Source: Gerris lacustris (taxonomy: Eukaryota > Arthropoda > Insecta > Hemiptera > Gerridae). From it: a stretch of DNA of 64,000 nucleotides. Below are positions 1 through 10,720 of the stretch, piece by piece. The stretch lies in NCBI GenBank assembly GCA_951217055.1, contig OX578281.1, forward strand, positions 25,889,101 to 25,953,100, written 5' to 3'. The notes below the pieces were generated by a model that worked only from the letters and a program-made list of their open reading frames with translations, was not told the DNA's origin and searched no databases. The position numbers and the translations under genes are program-made. Within the stretch, counting starts at the first letter, position 1, and each line of letters begins with the position of its first letter.

Positions 1-535
1 AAGATAACTAAAACACTCCTTTTTACTTGGGTAATAACAGGAAATATAATTAAAATGTTAAAGTGAAGGGTGTCTTCAATCAGACCTAATTTCATTTTTA
101 GACCTTTTTTCAATATCGAACGCTACGAAAAAAGGAATATTTGGCACAAAAATCACGAGTTCATTACCTTTTATGTAGCCCCGGCCTCCTACAATAAAAC
201 GTTCCTACAAATTTCCGTGGCTCATATATAGTTTCTTAAAAAAGCTAGCAGCCCTATATTTTGTAGTAATATACAACCATCTATTTAATCTTTGTATGTT
301 TAGAAGCACGAACTTCTTTCAATTGATTTCACTGCTTTTTGGAACTTGTTTATAACCTGAATTTAAATAACCTTCTATTGGAGTTTAATTCCAATTCTTA
401 TTTGTTTTTAATATAGAATCTCTTATATCTGCTATTAAAAGTGCTAATAATTATTGTAATTTATTAAAATAATAAATAAAAACTGTGCAATGGATGAAAA
501 TGTGTATTTTCTCCCTACTGGAGATAAAATATTGT
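1..535. other. AT-rich non-coding stretch
   Basis: No splice-bounded or protein-like reading frame is visible on either strand. The sequence is AT-rich with short homopolymers. I see no recognisable element until the inverted-repeat element that follows. Confidence 0.5.
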
Positions 536-690
536 ATGTACCTCGGGAGTTAAGTGCTATAATTCCCCTCGTGATTATTAGCTCCCTCGGCTTCGCCTCG
601 GGATTTAGAGACCATGGTTTCTTCAGCTTCGCCACAAGAACTAACTTATTCGCTCAGGGAATAATGGCTTACTTTACTCCCTAGGTACAT
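536..690. mobile_element. MITE-like inverted-repeat element, family B copy 1
   Basis: The left end reads ATGTACCTCGGGAGTTAAGT. The right end, reverse-complemented, reads ATGTACCTAGGGAGTAAAGT, so the termini form a roughly 20-bp inverted repeat with two mismatches. The roughly 155-bp interior is palindromic in parts (GGCTTCGCCTCGGG). A second copy lies at about 20,885-21,012. It has no coding capacity; short frames inside it are by-products of the repeat. Superfamily not assigned, because no target duplication is clear. Confidence 0.65.
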
Positions 691-1634
691 AAATAACTAT
701 TACCACCCAAATCGGATTTCTTAAATAATAGAAGGGAGCAAATTACGACGCCTAGGAATTAAACAGAAACAGAGAACAACTAAGACACCAAATATAAAAT
801 CAATGAGTCAAATATCTTAAACGTAACAACTTCCAACACAAACTGGTCGCATGAGTGGAGAGTGTATGTGTGTGTAAAAAAAATACACTAAAACAATTCT
901 GCAAAGGAAAGGTTTTTCTTTAAGTAACTCAGGGGATTTTAAAATTCGTATATCGGATTATAAAAAAATTATTGTTAGATCCACGGCAGGAAAAAACCTC
1001 TTTCATGTAACACATTGATTCCAATAGAGGCGTAAGCACACGCACGAGCAGAAGAATAACCGTGGCTTTTATTAAACCACGGCAGGCTCTAACTTCTAGG
1101 CGGAGCAATTACCGTTCGGGGAATTGAACACCCGCAAGTATATGAGATTTGTTGGTATAAATCATTGTGAATCTGTAAATTAATGCCAGCTGTTTGTGGT
1201 AGATATACCGAACTACGCCGAGATATTGTTTTTAGTGATAACGATAATAGAACTAAAACTCTTTTACCTACTCGTTTAGTTTTGTTTTTTTAATTCCGTA
1301 AAACATTAAAATACTTATAACTTGAATGTTAGTACAACGTGACTTATAGAACATATTTGTTTGATTATTATTTATAACATAAAAGATGAAATAGTCCATA
1401 ACGTATTTCTAAAAACGTACTTTAATAAGTGTATTTTAAGTATATTACAGTCGAACTAGAAATATATTAAGCAGTAAAGCATCCTTTACTAAAGATAAAT
1501 AAAATAACATTTATTTCACAGCGAAAACGTATTTGTTTTGCTTTATTTGACGTAAATTATACACTATTTATGGCTAACTACTGTACTTACATTGATGTAC
1601 ACCCTTTTATAAATATTTGAAAGTATTATTTGTT
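691..1634. other. Non-coding, with one decayed SINE-like patch
   Basis: Mostly AT-rich. Around 1,060-1,130 there is a hairpin (CCGTGGC...ACCACGG). After it comes GGGGAATTGAACACC, the reverse complement of a tRNA B-box-like GGTGTTCAATTCCCC, which may be a decayed tRNA-derived element. No complete cloverleaf can be drawn. The stretch next to 1,634 would be the 3' UTR of the small gene on the minus strand, but no canonical AATAAA is seen close by. Confidence 0.4.
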
Positions 1635-1956
1635 TTAAAACAGACTTTTGTCATAAAAATACTGTAGTTGATTCGCAAAACTATTTCCATTTATAGGACC
1701 TTCCTACGAGGAATTGAAAACTATGTTATGTATCTTAAGTATATTTAATTTCATGGATTTGAATGCATATTTGATAAAGTTTGGTACTTACGATCTTATT
1801 ATTAAGGTGAGCAAGTTCTCTTTCGGTTACTTTCCTCCTGTTCTGTTCAAGTTGCTGTCGCTTGTACTGGCTGTACTTGTAGAACAGGTACATGCCAGGT
1901 AGTGCTAGCACTACGAACGGCTTCATTAGGGCAGAGCCTCCTAAGCCGCGAGGCAT
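1635..1956 (-). CDS. Small basic single-pass membrane protein, two-exon model (spliced 1956..1792, 1703..1635)
   Basis: I do not recognise the family. Reading the minus strand, an acceptor (TTTGGTGTCGTTTAG) at 1,961-1,962 precedes the first ATG (MPRGLGGSALMKPF, codon at 1,956-1,954), which suggests a 5' UTR intron upstream. Coding exon 1 encodes 55 residues: a Gly-rich start, a hydrophobic segment at about residues 12-26 (FVVLALPGMYLFY), then a strongly basic and polar tail (YKYSQYKRQQLEQNRRKVTE). It ends exactly at a GTAAGT donor (1,791-1,786). An 88-nt intron closes with CCTCGTAG, and exon 2 (1,703-1,635) continues in phase 0 for 22 residues to TAA. The shape resembles small mitochondrial or ER single-pass proteins, but that is inference. 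Exon 1 is the firm part. Exon 2 is the best continuation I found, and another downstream acceptor could be used. A competing plus-strand splice pair overlaps this locus. Confidence 0.5.
1704..1791 (-). other. Predicted 88-nt intron
   Basis: On the minus strand it begins GTAAGTACC and ends TTCAATTCCTCGTAG. It has canonical GT-AG ends and a pyrimidine-rich 3' end. The length is typical of small insect introns, and it keeps the frame open for 22 more codons. Confidence 0.4.
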
Positions 1957-1974
1957 CTTCCTAAACGACACCAA

Positions 1975-2296
1975 ACAAAAATGTTATTATAAAATAAAAC
2001 ATATTCAAGTAAATCATAAACAATAACAATAAAAAAAAAGTTAGATTTATCGCGTATTGGTTTATCGCCAAAACTGCTGGACCGATTCGTAAAAAACTTC
2101 CACTAAAGTCTTCATTGGTTCGTCGGGATGGTTATAGGCTTTACCATCTAGTGGTCAAAATATAAAGTAAGTCTATAATAAATTTAAGCAAATATAACCT
2201 TTCGACTTACAACCTAAGTAAACGGCTATTTTCTAAATGATTTATCCTAGCCTGAATTGCTATTCATTTCAAAAAATGTATCACTTTATGTTAACT
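1975..2296. other. Non-coding, possible upstream part of the small gene
   Basis: If the minus-strand gene has a 5' UTR exon, it lies upstream of 1,962. A GTAAGTC donor-like site on the minus strand near 2,213 is one candidate. Nothing else is recognisable. Confidence 0.25.
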
Positions 2297-2452
2297 TAAG
2301 GCCCCCATACACGATCAAACATTTTGAGCTAAATGTTTGCCAAACCTGATGTCGGGCAAATTTAGGCCATACACGTCTAACATCATGTTTGCACAAATAT
2401 CTAACAGCCCCATACACGTTCAAAATGTTTGCGCAAACATTTTGACCGTGCC
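2297..2452. mobile_element. Foldback element with 26-bp perfect palindrome
   Basis: Three spaced copies of CATACACG (about 2,306, 2,370 and 2,411) precede blocks related to TCAAAATGTTTGC. The last block is a perfect palindrome at 2,420-2,445 (TCAAAATGTTTGC and its complement). It extends to 2,415-2,450 with one mismatch. This is the architecture of a non-autonomous foldback DNA element; there is no coding capacity. Confidence 0.55.
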
Positions 2453-2639
2453 TTTACATAATTTCTTTACATAATTTCTTTACCTATTTATTTAATTTAT
2501 CTAATTTCTTTTGTTATATGAACACAATAACTAATAATGTTAAAAAAATTCATTTTAGTTCAATGTTAAGTTTTGGCTTATCATTTTTATGAGTAGAAAT
2601 TATTGATAGGCAAATGGTTTTGCATGCAGGCTTCTAGTC

Positions 2640-2815
2640 ATATGGTTTGTTTTAACCAAGCAGATAACCATCCGCGGGATCACCACGGGCATGCGCAGTC
2701 TGACCCACCTTCGCTAAGGACAAGACGTGTATTAGCGAGTCTGGTTACTGGCCCCACCTTCGTGGTCTATCCTCGGGTTCAATTTACGTTCAACCCCCCG
2801 GGAATAGAACAAAAA
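2640..2815. repeat. Diverged fragment of family D hairpin element plus tRNA-like tail
   Basis: The stretch AACCAAGCAG...CCGCGGGATCACCACGGGCATGCGC matches, with differences, one hairpin arm of the element at 57,304-57,773. It is followed by GTGGTCTATCCTCGGGTTCAA, similar to GTGGTCTAAGCCTTAGGGTT near 24,613 in the SINE-like element there. Probably a composite of two old insertions. Confidence 0.4.
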
Positions 2816-3816
2816 TAATTAAAAATAGGTTTTAACCAATTTAAACGAAAACGTTTGCTATGGACCTTGACAACCAACTGATCAAGTTTAATGATGTACA
2901 AAATAAACTGATAAAGTTTGTTGTTATAAAAAATCTCGGTCAAAACAGTAAACTTAATTTAAAATGAAAATATATAACAAGTATAAAAGAGGCTAGAGAA
3001 TCAGTTGCTGTTAGACAAGAGATATGATTATATCTTTGCCTTGTTCTTGGAAGAACAAGGTTATCAATTTGGTAGCTGTAAGTTATCGAGATGACATATA
3101 AGCCAGAGTGTGTAGCCAGAATTCTAGCCTGGCTGGCACATCTCCAGCCAGAACTTGGCTACCGCCTTACTTCGAAGAATCGACAAACTTCTCCACACAG
3201 CCCTCAGCCCGTCTAAACCCGAGCCACAAACAAATACCTCGTGACCTAGCTTAACCTACTTACTTAAAGCATTTTAAAAAGACAAACTTTCAATTAAACT
3301 GTTGTGATAAAATTACTTGTTTTGATACTTTTTTTTAAAATTTTCTTTATTATTTGATTTTGCGACTTTTTGGTACTTACTCTTCGCGAATAAATTTCTT
3401 CTTAAGTTGATCAATTTGTTGCCAAAAAAATCCCAAGGGATAAAGAAAAATACTAACAGCATTAATTATAAGAATATTTTTTGATATTAATGCAATTTTT
3501 TTTATCATATTACTTGATTATCTCTTGTTTGTTAACTAGTCATACAAGTCGTTATATATTGATAAGAATAAATCTGATACAGCTAAAAATCAAACACATT
3601 TTACTTATTTTTAATAATAAACTTAATCAATATACAATAGGAATTAAGTTCTGTATGTCTATGTATAACTGTGAAAGTTTAGTTCGATTTTGTTGAACCG
3701 AATTTTATGTATTTTGTAAAAAGCAGTTATTGCATAGTCGATAGTTTGCATTTTAATGGACAATATGCTGACATAATAATGTAATATTTGAACTTAATTT
3801 AAAATTTTATTTTTAC
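2816..3816. other. AT-rich non-coding stretch with a small hairpin
   Basis: It holds a perfect 22-nt palindrome at 3,039-3,060 (CCTTGTTCTT and its complement). At about 3,110-3,180 there are repeated AGCC-rich words (TAGCCAGAATTCTAGCC...CAGCCAGAACTTGGC). No gene is seen. Confidence 0.45.
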
Positions 3817-4345
3817 ATATCGATGGCTAAGAAGTGATACCTCCTATCTTCAAAATGTCAGGTTTACAGGAGGAACAAAAAAATATTTAAAAAAAAAAAT
3901 TACTTTAACTGACCAAGTTTTTTACGTGTTTTATAAATTTGTATATCATATAACCGTATAACCCTTCTGAAACATTGGTAACTGTCAAATTATAACTGTT
4001 ACATAAAATAATGTAATTACGAGTTTTCACTATGTCACTTCTTTAAGTGAACACATACGAGGTCTCACTTACGAATTAGGAGCTCAGTTATGAGGTGTCA
4101 CAAGTAACCTTCACCAAAACACATACACCAGAAACATACGAGGTGTAGTTACAAGCTATCTCATAACAAATAGTTTGCGATCCTGATGTCACGACTGCTC
4201 ATTTTCTATGTGAAGGATTTTTTTTTCACTTACGAGATCTCGCATGTACTATGTACTAGCAGACAAGCCTCCCACAGCCAATATAATGAAATTTCAAAAT
4301 CACCAATTTGGTAGTTACGAGATATCACTTCTTAGCCATCGATAT
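3817..4345. mobile_element. 529-bp MITE with about 27-bp terminal inverted repeats
   Basis: The left terminus is ATATCGATGGCTAAGAAGTG and the right terminus is its reverse complement. The match extends about 27 bp (ATAYCTC follows on both sides). The interior contains repeated stress-like words (CACATACGAGGT, CACTTACGA) but no reading frame of note. A TA-type duplication is possible but is masked by the palindromic terminus, so the superfamily is left open. Confidence 0.65.
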
Positions 4346-4391
4346 ACTTTCTTAATTATAAACACGTATGTATTAAATCGAAATAAGTAAA

Positions 4392-4944
4392 AATAGACTG
4401 CCAATTAGTGTGGCACATAGCTTCCTCGCATCCTATCATGTACTTTATTGTTTTATTAACGTTATAATTATAATACTTTATTGTTTTATTGTTTATTATG
4501 TAAAAACTATTAATAGTTTTTAGCGATCTTTAACACTTCACAGCGGTGTCGCTGTTGGTTTTACAAAAAAATTGTTTTTGAAAAAAATGCTTGTCTCACT
4601 AAATAGATGAAGTATGATAAAATTCCAATTTTAAATTTAAAGTTAACGTTTACGCGAGCGTTGCGCGTGAACGCTAGGACGGATAACATTGTCCAACGAA
4701 CTCGTCCTGGGCATTGGTAAAATGAACATGTCTACCAAACTTTATCAAAATCGGTCGACATCTACTCAAGTTATCGTCACACGTTTCATGATTCACGGAC
4801 ACACAGACCGACAGACAGACAGACACGAGACCAAAAATGTCCCCTGATGCCTGAAACGGATTTCTGTCTTGGAATTTTTAAAATCCGAGACATAAAACTT
4901 TTTCGTTCTCAAACGTTACCTTCGGTAAGCTCGGAAGCAAAAAT
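4392..4944 (-). mobile_element. Family C element, near full length
   Basis: It starts with the family's GTGGCACATAGCTTCC end (4,412-4,427). It continues through AACGCTAGGACGGATAAC, the common GACCGATTTTGATAAA-type block and an ACAGACAGACAGACACGAG tract. It ends in the hairpin TTACCTTCGGTAAGCTCGG followed by AAGCAAAAAT. It is essentially the reverse complement of the 44,087-44,676 copy. There are no terminal inverted repeats and no coding capacity. The class is unknown; it may be a Helitron-derived or other rolling or SINE-like non-autonomous element. Confidence 0.7.
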
Positions 4945-5155
4945 CAAGAAAAATAATTGTATAAAAAATATAAATGCATATAATTTCCTTAGAAATGATA
5001 CGGGTATTTGTACGTACATATTAATTTACAATCTAAAATCCAGAATTACCAAATATGCACTAAACGCTTTCAATATATCCCGTCAAGAACTGATTTTTTT
5101 CAAACGTTCCCTTTCATCTATATATAACTAGCCAGACAAAACACAATGGTGAGTG

Positions 5156-5176
5156 GGGGGGGGGGGGGGGGGGGGG
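5156..5176. repeat. Poly-G tract
   Basis: About 20 consecutive G follow GGTGAGT. The exact length is prone to assembly error. Confidence 0.9.
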
Positions 5177-5179
5177 CGC

Positions 5180-6726
5180 CAATCCTTTAAAATTCACACT
5201 TACTCATAAGGCTTAAAAAAGACAGACTATTTTTGTTTACCTGACTATTTATAGAACTGAGGTTTTAATAATTTCTCATTTTCTCCCGGTAATTACTGAG
5301 GGGAAAGTGATTTGGTGCCATGCAACTCAAAATTCTTGCATGATAAACTATTTCTATATTCAGTCTATATAAGGATAATTGCGTGTTTTTTAATTCTTGT
5401 TAGTTTACTTAGTGTATAGAGGTGGTCAGAAGTGGTTTGAGGCGATTAGAAGGCAATACTTGTTTACATCAGGAGAATGTGTTTTTTTTCCTCTCTGCTT
5501 GGTACCGTCGTCGCTCCACGCAACCATCTTTTCTTTAATAATTTAATAAGTTAAGGAGAATAAAAACTGAGTCTCTGCACTATATTAGTTAAACATTTAT
5601 TTTTTATCTTCATTAGAAATGAATTTCTGCTAAATATAGTCATAACTAGACTGCCCCGACTAAGATGTAAATAAAAATTAGTCATAGCAGTTAAAAAATA
5701 TATATATCTTATGTATATTTTTTTTAAAAAAACATACTTTTTCCTCAATAAAGATAGAGAAAAAGGAAAACTAGGGGAATTGAGGGGTATTTCTGACTAC
5801 TTGGTTTTTTTCTCTCTTTCTCTTTTAAAAAAAGTTGTAAATCGATAAAGTCACCCGTAAAAAAATTACATTTTCAGCCCAGCCCCGTGATAGTATGTGA
5901 ACTTCACATGCTTCGCGACAGGTCATGAGTTCGTATACATTGGCTACAAAAACATTTTTATAAAAGAAGAAACTCCCACTTTAATGAATTTAATTCTTTT
6001 TACTCAATTATTAATATTATTATTATTTTTCATTTTTTTTTTCTTCATTGAATTCTTCTTTAAAAGTAATGCATCTCGATTGACCTCCCTGACAATATCT
6101 TACAATTGAAATGGTTTCAAATTTTTAACAAATTCACTATTTAGTTTAAGATGATAATGTTATAGGTAATTTTAAAATGTTATAAAGTTTTAGATAAATA
6201 AAGATTCCAATAACTGATGTGAAGTGACCACGGGTGTTTCAGTCATTATGATACCCTTCAATTATTTTATATGAGAAATGCGAACACAAACTTCAAACTG
6301 ATTGTAGAAAAAAGGTTACATTGATTAAAATTTTCTGACAACTGATATTATTGTATGAATTTACATATACAAATTATTATTATACAAAATTGCTATTTGC
6401 TAAGAAGATGATTACTGGAGAACATGATGGCCACGTCTTAATACAGAATACCTACTGCGTTTTAGAACGTTATTGTAAGCGTGGTCGTACTTTCTTATTT
6501 GTCAAATTAAAACGCTTGAGTATTCATTCCACAATAAATTAATCATTTCGTTTAATTCATAAGCTAAATGCAATTCTCTACGCCTTCACAAAGGGCTCCC
6601 CGTTACAGATGGGGAGGCGCATAACAACCCAATTAAGCAGTGAAGCTGCTAGCGGCCGTATTTCGGGCAATGTCGAGCGATGAGAGTAGGGTGCAGAGCC
6701 CCCTCATTTAAAGAAGTAAATATTTT
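5180..6726. other. AT-rich non-coding stretch
   Basis: Contains a GAGGTGGTCAGAAGTGGTTT patch (about 5,419-5,460) related to the 10-bp minisatellite at 15.48 kb. It also has a GC-richer patch at 6,580-6,710 (GGGGAGGCGC, TAGCGGCCGTATTTCGGGC) of unknown origin just before a family C copy. No gene is supported. Confidence 0.4.
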
Positions 6727-7151
6727 GCATCCGAGATTACCGAAGGTAACGGAAGCATTGTGATCGTTCTGAAAAACGAAATTTCTTTATGCCTCAGAAT
6801 TCAAATATTCTTTGACAGAAATCCGTTTTAGGCATGTCTTAGACTGTCTTTCAACATTTTTTGTGAACCACCATATCTTAAAAACTACGTGTTTAATTTT
6901 AATGAAATTTGGATGGTTGGTCATAATTAACACATTGTTGCCCATATTTATTTTGACCTTTAGCGCCCATTGGTTTTCTTCCACATTGATCATTTTATTC
7001 GGGTCAATGAACAAAACAATTTTGACAGATTTAAAAAAAGGAGGGGGAAGGATAAATAAATTAGATAATAATGAGAACCAATAGCAAAGCATCAGTAAAG
7101 TTTGTAATAGGAAGTGAAGAAGCTATTTGTCACACTATATTGGCTAGACTA
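6727..7151 (+). mobile_element. Family C element
   Basis: It starts at GCATCCGAGATTACCGAAGG with the hairpin end. It then has GTGATCGTTCTGAAAAACGA, AACATATCTTAAAAACTA-like and TTTGACAGATTTAAAAAAAG blocks. It ends in the diverged GAAGAAGCTATTTGTCACAC end. The frames across it are by-products of the repeat. Confidence 0.65.
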
Positions 7152-7210
7152 TGATTTTATTACTTGGTACTGGTTCAAATGACATGTTTAGAGGTTACTC
7201 TGACCCTGTG

Positions 7211-7498
7211 TTATAATTTTAAAAGAGGAGAAAAAGATGGATAGCGATGAATACATTCCACCGAAGAGCGGACAAGAACTAAGAAATCTCGCATCTGACC
7301 TAACCACTGACACTGAGTTGCATTGGGCGGAGGCATTGAAATCAGATCCAATAAAATTTTACGTCTTAATCCGATATCATCTATTGGATTAGATCGGTTC
7401 CTATAGAGACCTCTAGATTGACCATGTTTTACACTTGATGAAATTTCCAATTGTGTTAACTCCTTGGTGAGTTGGGCATAAGCTGGAATTGATTCCAT
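7211..7498 (-). CDS. Unrecognised open segment of 95 codons (low confidence)
   Basis: From an ATG at 7,498-7,496 (MESIPAYAQLTKEL...) the minus strand is open for 95 residues. Its amino-acid mix is protein-like (Leu-, Ser- and Arg-rich, few Asn/Ile/Tyr runs) in a local block that is less AT-rich than its flanks. The opposite strand carries an equally protein-like 51-residue frame starting at an ATG at 7,237 (MDSDEYIPPKSGQELRN...) and stopping at 7,392. Only one of the two, or neither, can be real. No domain, splice site or neighbour decides it. It could be an exon, a retrogene scrap or a transposon ORF fragment. Confidence 0.2.
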   Translation of the reverse strand: MESIPAYAQLTKELTQLEISSSVKHGQSRGLYRNRSNPIDDIGLRRKILLDLISMPPPNATQCQWLGQMRDFLVLVRSSVECIHRYPSFSPLLKL

Positions 7499-7499
7499 A

Positions 7500-8284
7500 T
7501 TAAATTATCACCCCGGAAGATCAATTGAGCTGAGAATAGAGGTGTGGAGGGGGAATGCAGCAGAGCATGGCCCTACTTTATTACCATTTACCCAGGTGTC
7601 AGGTATAAAGGGCGACGAACCTTGGTAATGTGATATTGGAAGGATCGAGTCGTTAGTTCATCTATAACAAGCTTATCTATCCCTAAAACCCGTGGTTATC
7701 AACCCACCGAAAATTAATTGATATGATAAAGAATTTTTATGGAATGTTCAAAACGTTTTAATTGAATCTTGTCAAGTTCGATATGAAGCGACGGTAAACT
7801 CATCGAGATATTGATTCCTAACATTATCAAACACAATGCAGATAACCAAAGCCATTGATTTAACAACAAAAACTGTCTCGTTAAAAGACAAGCCGATGAG
7901 TTTCAGATTTGCATGATAAGATAAAGTTATCATAGGAAATGCTGACCAATATCATAATAGGATCAACTGGTTTATTATCGTATTTGATTTTTAATCTATA
8001 AAATAAGTATTGAAAATTTCGACAAGCAAAGTAAATTCCATGTAAAGAAAAAAAAAATGAAATAAAATAGTTGGTTAGTTAAACAAAATGAAAAACTACT
8101 GATCTATTTAGTGAAGTTAAGTTAAATACATTATTTTTTGGACATTACAGCATTGCTTGACTGATTAGGAGGATGAGGAGCACATTAGATTACAGATAAC
8201 ATGTAGAGGTAACATTAGATTATGTTACTTTCTTCAACCTAATGTTTAAGAAGGAATATTAATCCTCAGCAAAAACCTTACTGT
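7500..8284. other. Non-coding stretch
   Basis: The part up to about 7,700 has slightly higher GC, like the adjoining open segment. The rest is AT-rich. GTAACATTAGATTA and ACATTAGATTACAGAT words recur near 8,180-8,230. No gene is supported. Confidence 0.35.
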
Positions 8285-8431
8285 AAAAAAGGGCCAAGTT
8301 CAGACCCTCAAATGATTTAGTCTTGGATTTTTTGAATTCGGAGACATCGCATTACATTAGACAGATTACATGGATGGACATCACATTACATTACACAGCT
8401 TCCGTTACCTTCGGTAAGCTCGGAAGCAAAA
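8285..8431 (-). mobile_element. Family C fragment (hairpin end)
   Basis: It contains GGATTTTTTGAATTCGGAGACA and ends GCTTCCGTTACCTTCGGTAA...GGAAGCAAAAAA. Between these, ACATTACATTAGACAG words are duplicated. Confidence 0.55.
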
Positions 8432-8942
8432 AATTAAATTAATTTTATTGAATGACCTCATAATTAGTATACTAATTATTGTTATATGAATAATGTTTTA
8501 GTATAAATCATATCTACTGTTATGACTGTTGTTCTACTCAGAATATTCGTGGTTGCTAAGACAAATAGTTGTTGCTTTCAGCTTTTCTTTCTACTAAACT
8601 GTATTAATTCTGACCTATAAAACGACAAACAGCGAATATATTGTTGAATTATTCTGAAAAAAATGAAACTAGGAGGGGAATCATTCCTATGACTCACCAC
8701 GACCTCGGAGCAAATACTTCACAGAGAATATTTTCAGGTCAAAAACCTACGAAGAGTCATGGAAGGGGGGCAAGGACAATACAGCATTTTATACAAGCAA
8801 GGCTGAAGATTGAAGGAAATGTTTTTAGGTAACAGAGGCAGGTGTTAGAGTTGTACAGTCGACGAATGTTTGTGTTACTAGGTTAGCGAAATAGAACGCA
8901 TGCTGTTTGGGAATCTTGAGTTATGTTCCTTTATAAAAGAAA

Positions 8943-8984
8943 ACATAAAATTTTACGCCACATATGTGTGGCGGAATTTTATGT
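8943..8984. repeat. Hairpin of about 18 bp
   Basis: ACATAAAATT..ACGCCACA is followed four bases later by its complement TGTGGCGGAATTTTATGT, with a two-base bulge. It is a probable remnant of a foldback element. Confidence 0.6.
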
Positions 8985-9063
8985 GATGTGGAATTTAGAG
9001 AAAGGCAGACGAGAGAAAAAGAAAGACTGGGACCTTTGAGAATAGCGAGTATAAGTCAAAAGT

Positions 9064-9440
9064 AATAGTCTGCCCATTAGTGTGGGACATAGCTTCCTCG
9101 CGTACTTTATTGATGTTTTGCTTTTATGACCCATTATTGTCTAATTTATTTTATTTAAAAAAAAAAAATAATAAAATAAGATCTGTCAATTTTTTGTTTT
9201 TTGCATTAGTAAATGATTCAGTTAATCAATATTAAATTTTCACATGGGGTTGAAATTTATATGGGATGATCTATGATCTACTTCCAACAAACTATCAAAA
9301 TCCGATGAGTATTTTTAAATGTGATGATGATTCCAAAATTTATTTAAATATGACTACATTTCTGCCAAAACCTGGGTATCTAGCCAGTAACAAAGTACTA
9401 CTTATAGTCTTGGATTTATTGAATTCGGAGATAGATTATA
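9064..9440 (-). mobile_element. Family C copy, decayed
   Basis: Starts GTCTGCCCATTAGTGTGGGA then CATAGCTTCCTCGCG, with an A-rich insertion near 9,159. It runs to TTGGATTTATTGAATTCGGA. The segment 9,329-9,405 (CCAAAACCTGGGTATCTAGC) recurs at 48,776-48,855. Confidence 0.55.
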
Positions 9441-10315
9441 ATTTTTTGTTCTTCAGATTGCATTCATCTTTGTTGCCGTTACAACCCTAGGTGCCGCCTT
9501 TGCCACTCGCAAAGTATTATTCTTCTTCATCTTTGTTGGGCTTTACAACCCTGGGTGGGCCTTTGTTACGTTTAACGTATTCTTCTTCTTCTTATTAGGT
9601 GGCCGTAACTACCCCTGGTTGTTCTTTTCCACGTGTACCGTATTAAACGTAATAATTAATAAATTTGGTAAATTATTTAAGAAAACCTTTAAAAAATCAT
9701 ACAAGCAGATAACAGAAAGGTAATAATACAAATATTTTAATTGTACAAGCTGATTCTACATTGAAAATTTAGGCTGATTTTTAGGTTTCATGAAAAGTAG
9801 GGATTTCCACATTCGGAAGTTTCTATTTACATCAACAATTTCAGCAAAATAAAATATGATAAAATTTTAAATTCATAATAGACGAATCCTTCCCGTTACC
9901 AGATCTAAACTTTGTTTATTATCTCTGGAAATTCCGGAAGTTATGAAAAGATACAAAGAAAACCACACACTTTTACAGTTTAAGTAGATGATAAGCTAGT
10001 TGAAGCGTTGTTGCAGTATTGAAGCCCCGACTCAATTGCCCGAGCATATATATACGGACCTGAGTCATGTGCTTAGTAAAGTAATGGACTTATACTTGTT
10101 TCTATTAAATAAGTATTATTGGGTTCAGTTGACACTAATTCTATTAGCCGCTCTTATGCACGCAATGCAACTTATCTTAAACACCTCAAAGTGTGGTTAA
10201 TTTTAAATCAATAATTTCCACTCTACTATTTTCAAATCTTCTATAATCTGGTTTGTGTTTTGTGACAAGAAAGAAACGCTCTCTGTTTTCTTCTCCAAAA
10301 ATGAAAACAGTAAGT
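9441..10315. other. Non-coding stretch with local duplication
   Basis: A roughly 60-bp block (CATCTTTGTTG...TTACAACCCT...CCTTTG) is duplicated between 9,466 and 9,545, with a third weaker copy to about 9,625. No gene is seen. Confidence 0.35.
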
Positions 10316-10720
10316 TGGATCCAACCCAACAGTTTATCGTCCGCGGAATGCGCAATGGATAAAAGCCGTTCCAAGTAACTTGTGACATTGTTTCGTAACG
10401 TCCTCCAAACTGTTCCAACCCGAGCAGGGATCGTTTGCGAACCGTTTACAATACGGTTCAAACGATCTTCTGACATACCAAGGACTGGTTTTATGACATA
10501 CGCAGTTATGTCAATCGTCACACATGTCAAAAAGATGGTTCCTTAACTGTTAGGTTTCCTTGAATGTTATTAATACGGTGCTAGTTATAATCCTAAACCC
10601 GGTCCAACCTGACATGATTTTATTACAGTACAATGTTCGCGCATGCTTATAAAACCTGTCCTAAACGATTACCGAACGATCCGCGGGACGGTACAAATAG
10701 GGGGGTTGGAACAAACCTAG
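10316..10720. mobile_element. Family D hairpin element, 5' collapsed copy
   Basis: Collinear with the copy at 57,304-57,773 over CCTCCAAACTGTTCCAACCC, GGATCGTTTGCGAACCGTTTAC, ATACGGTGCTAGTTATAATC and CCGAACGATCCGCGGGACG. It ends GGTTGGAACAAACCTAG. The left hairpin is reduced to TCGTCCGCGGAATGCGC. An open frame across it on the minus strand is repeat sequence, not a gene. Confidence 0.7.

Noticed and set aside
10186..10530. 114-codon frame on the minus strand
   Set aside because: Most of it is the family D element, and the same sequence at 57.4 kb is open in different frames.
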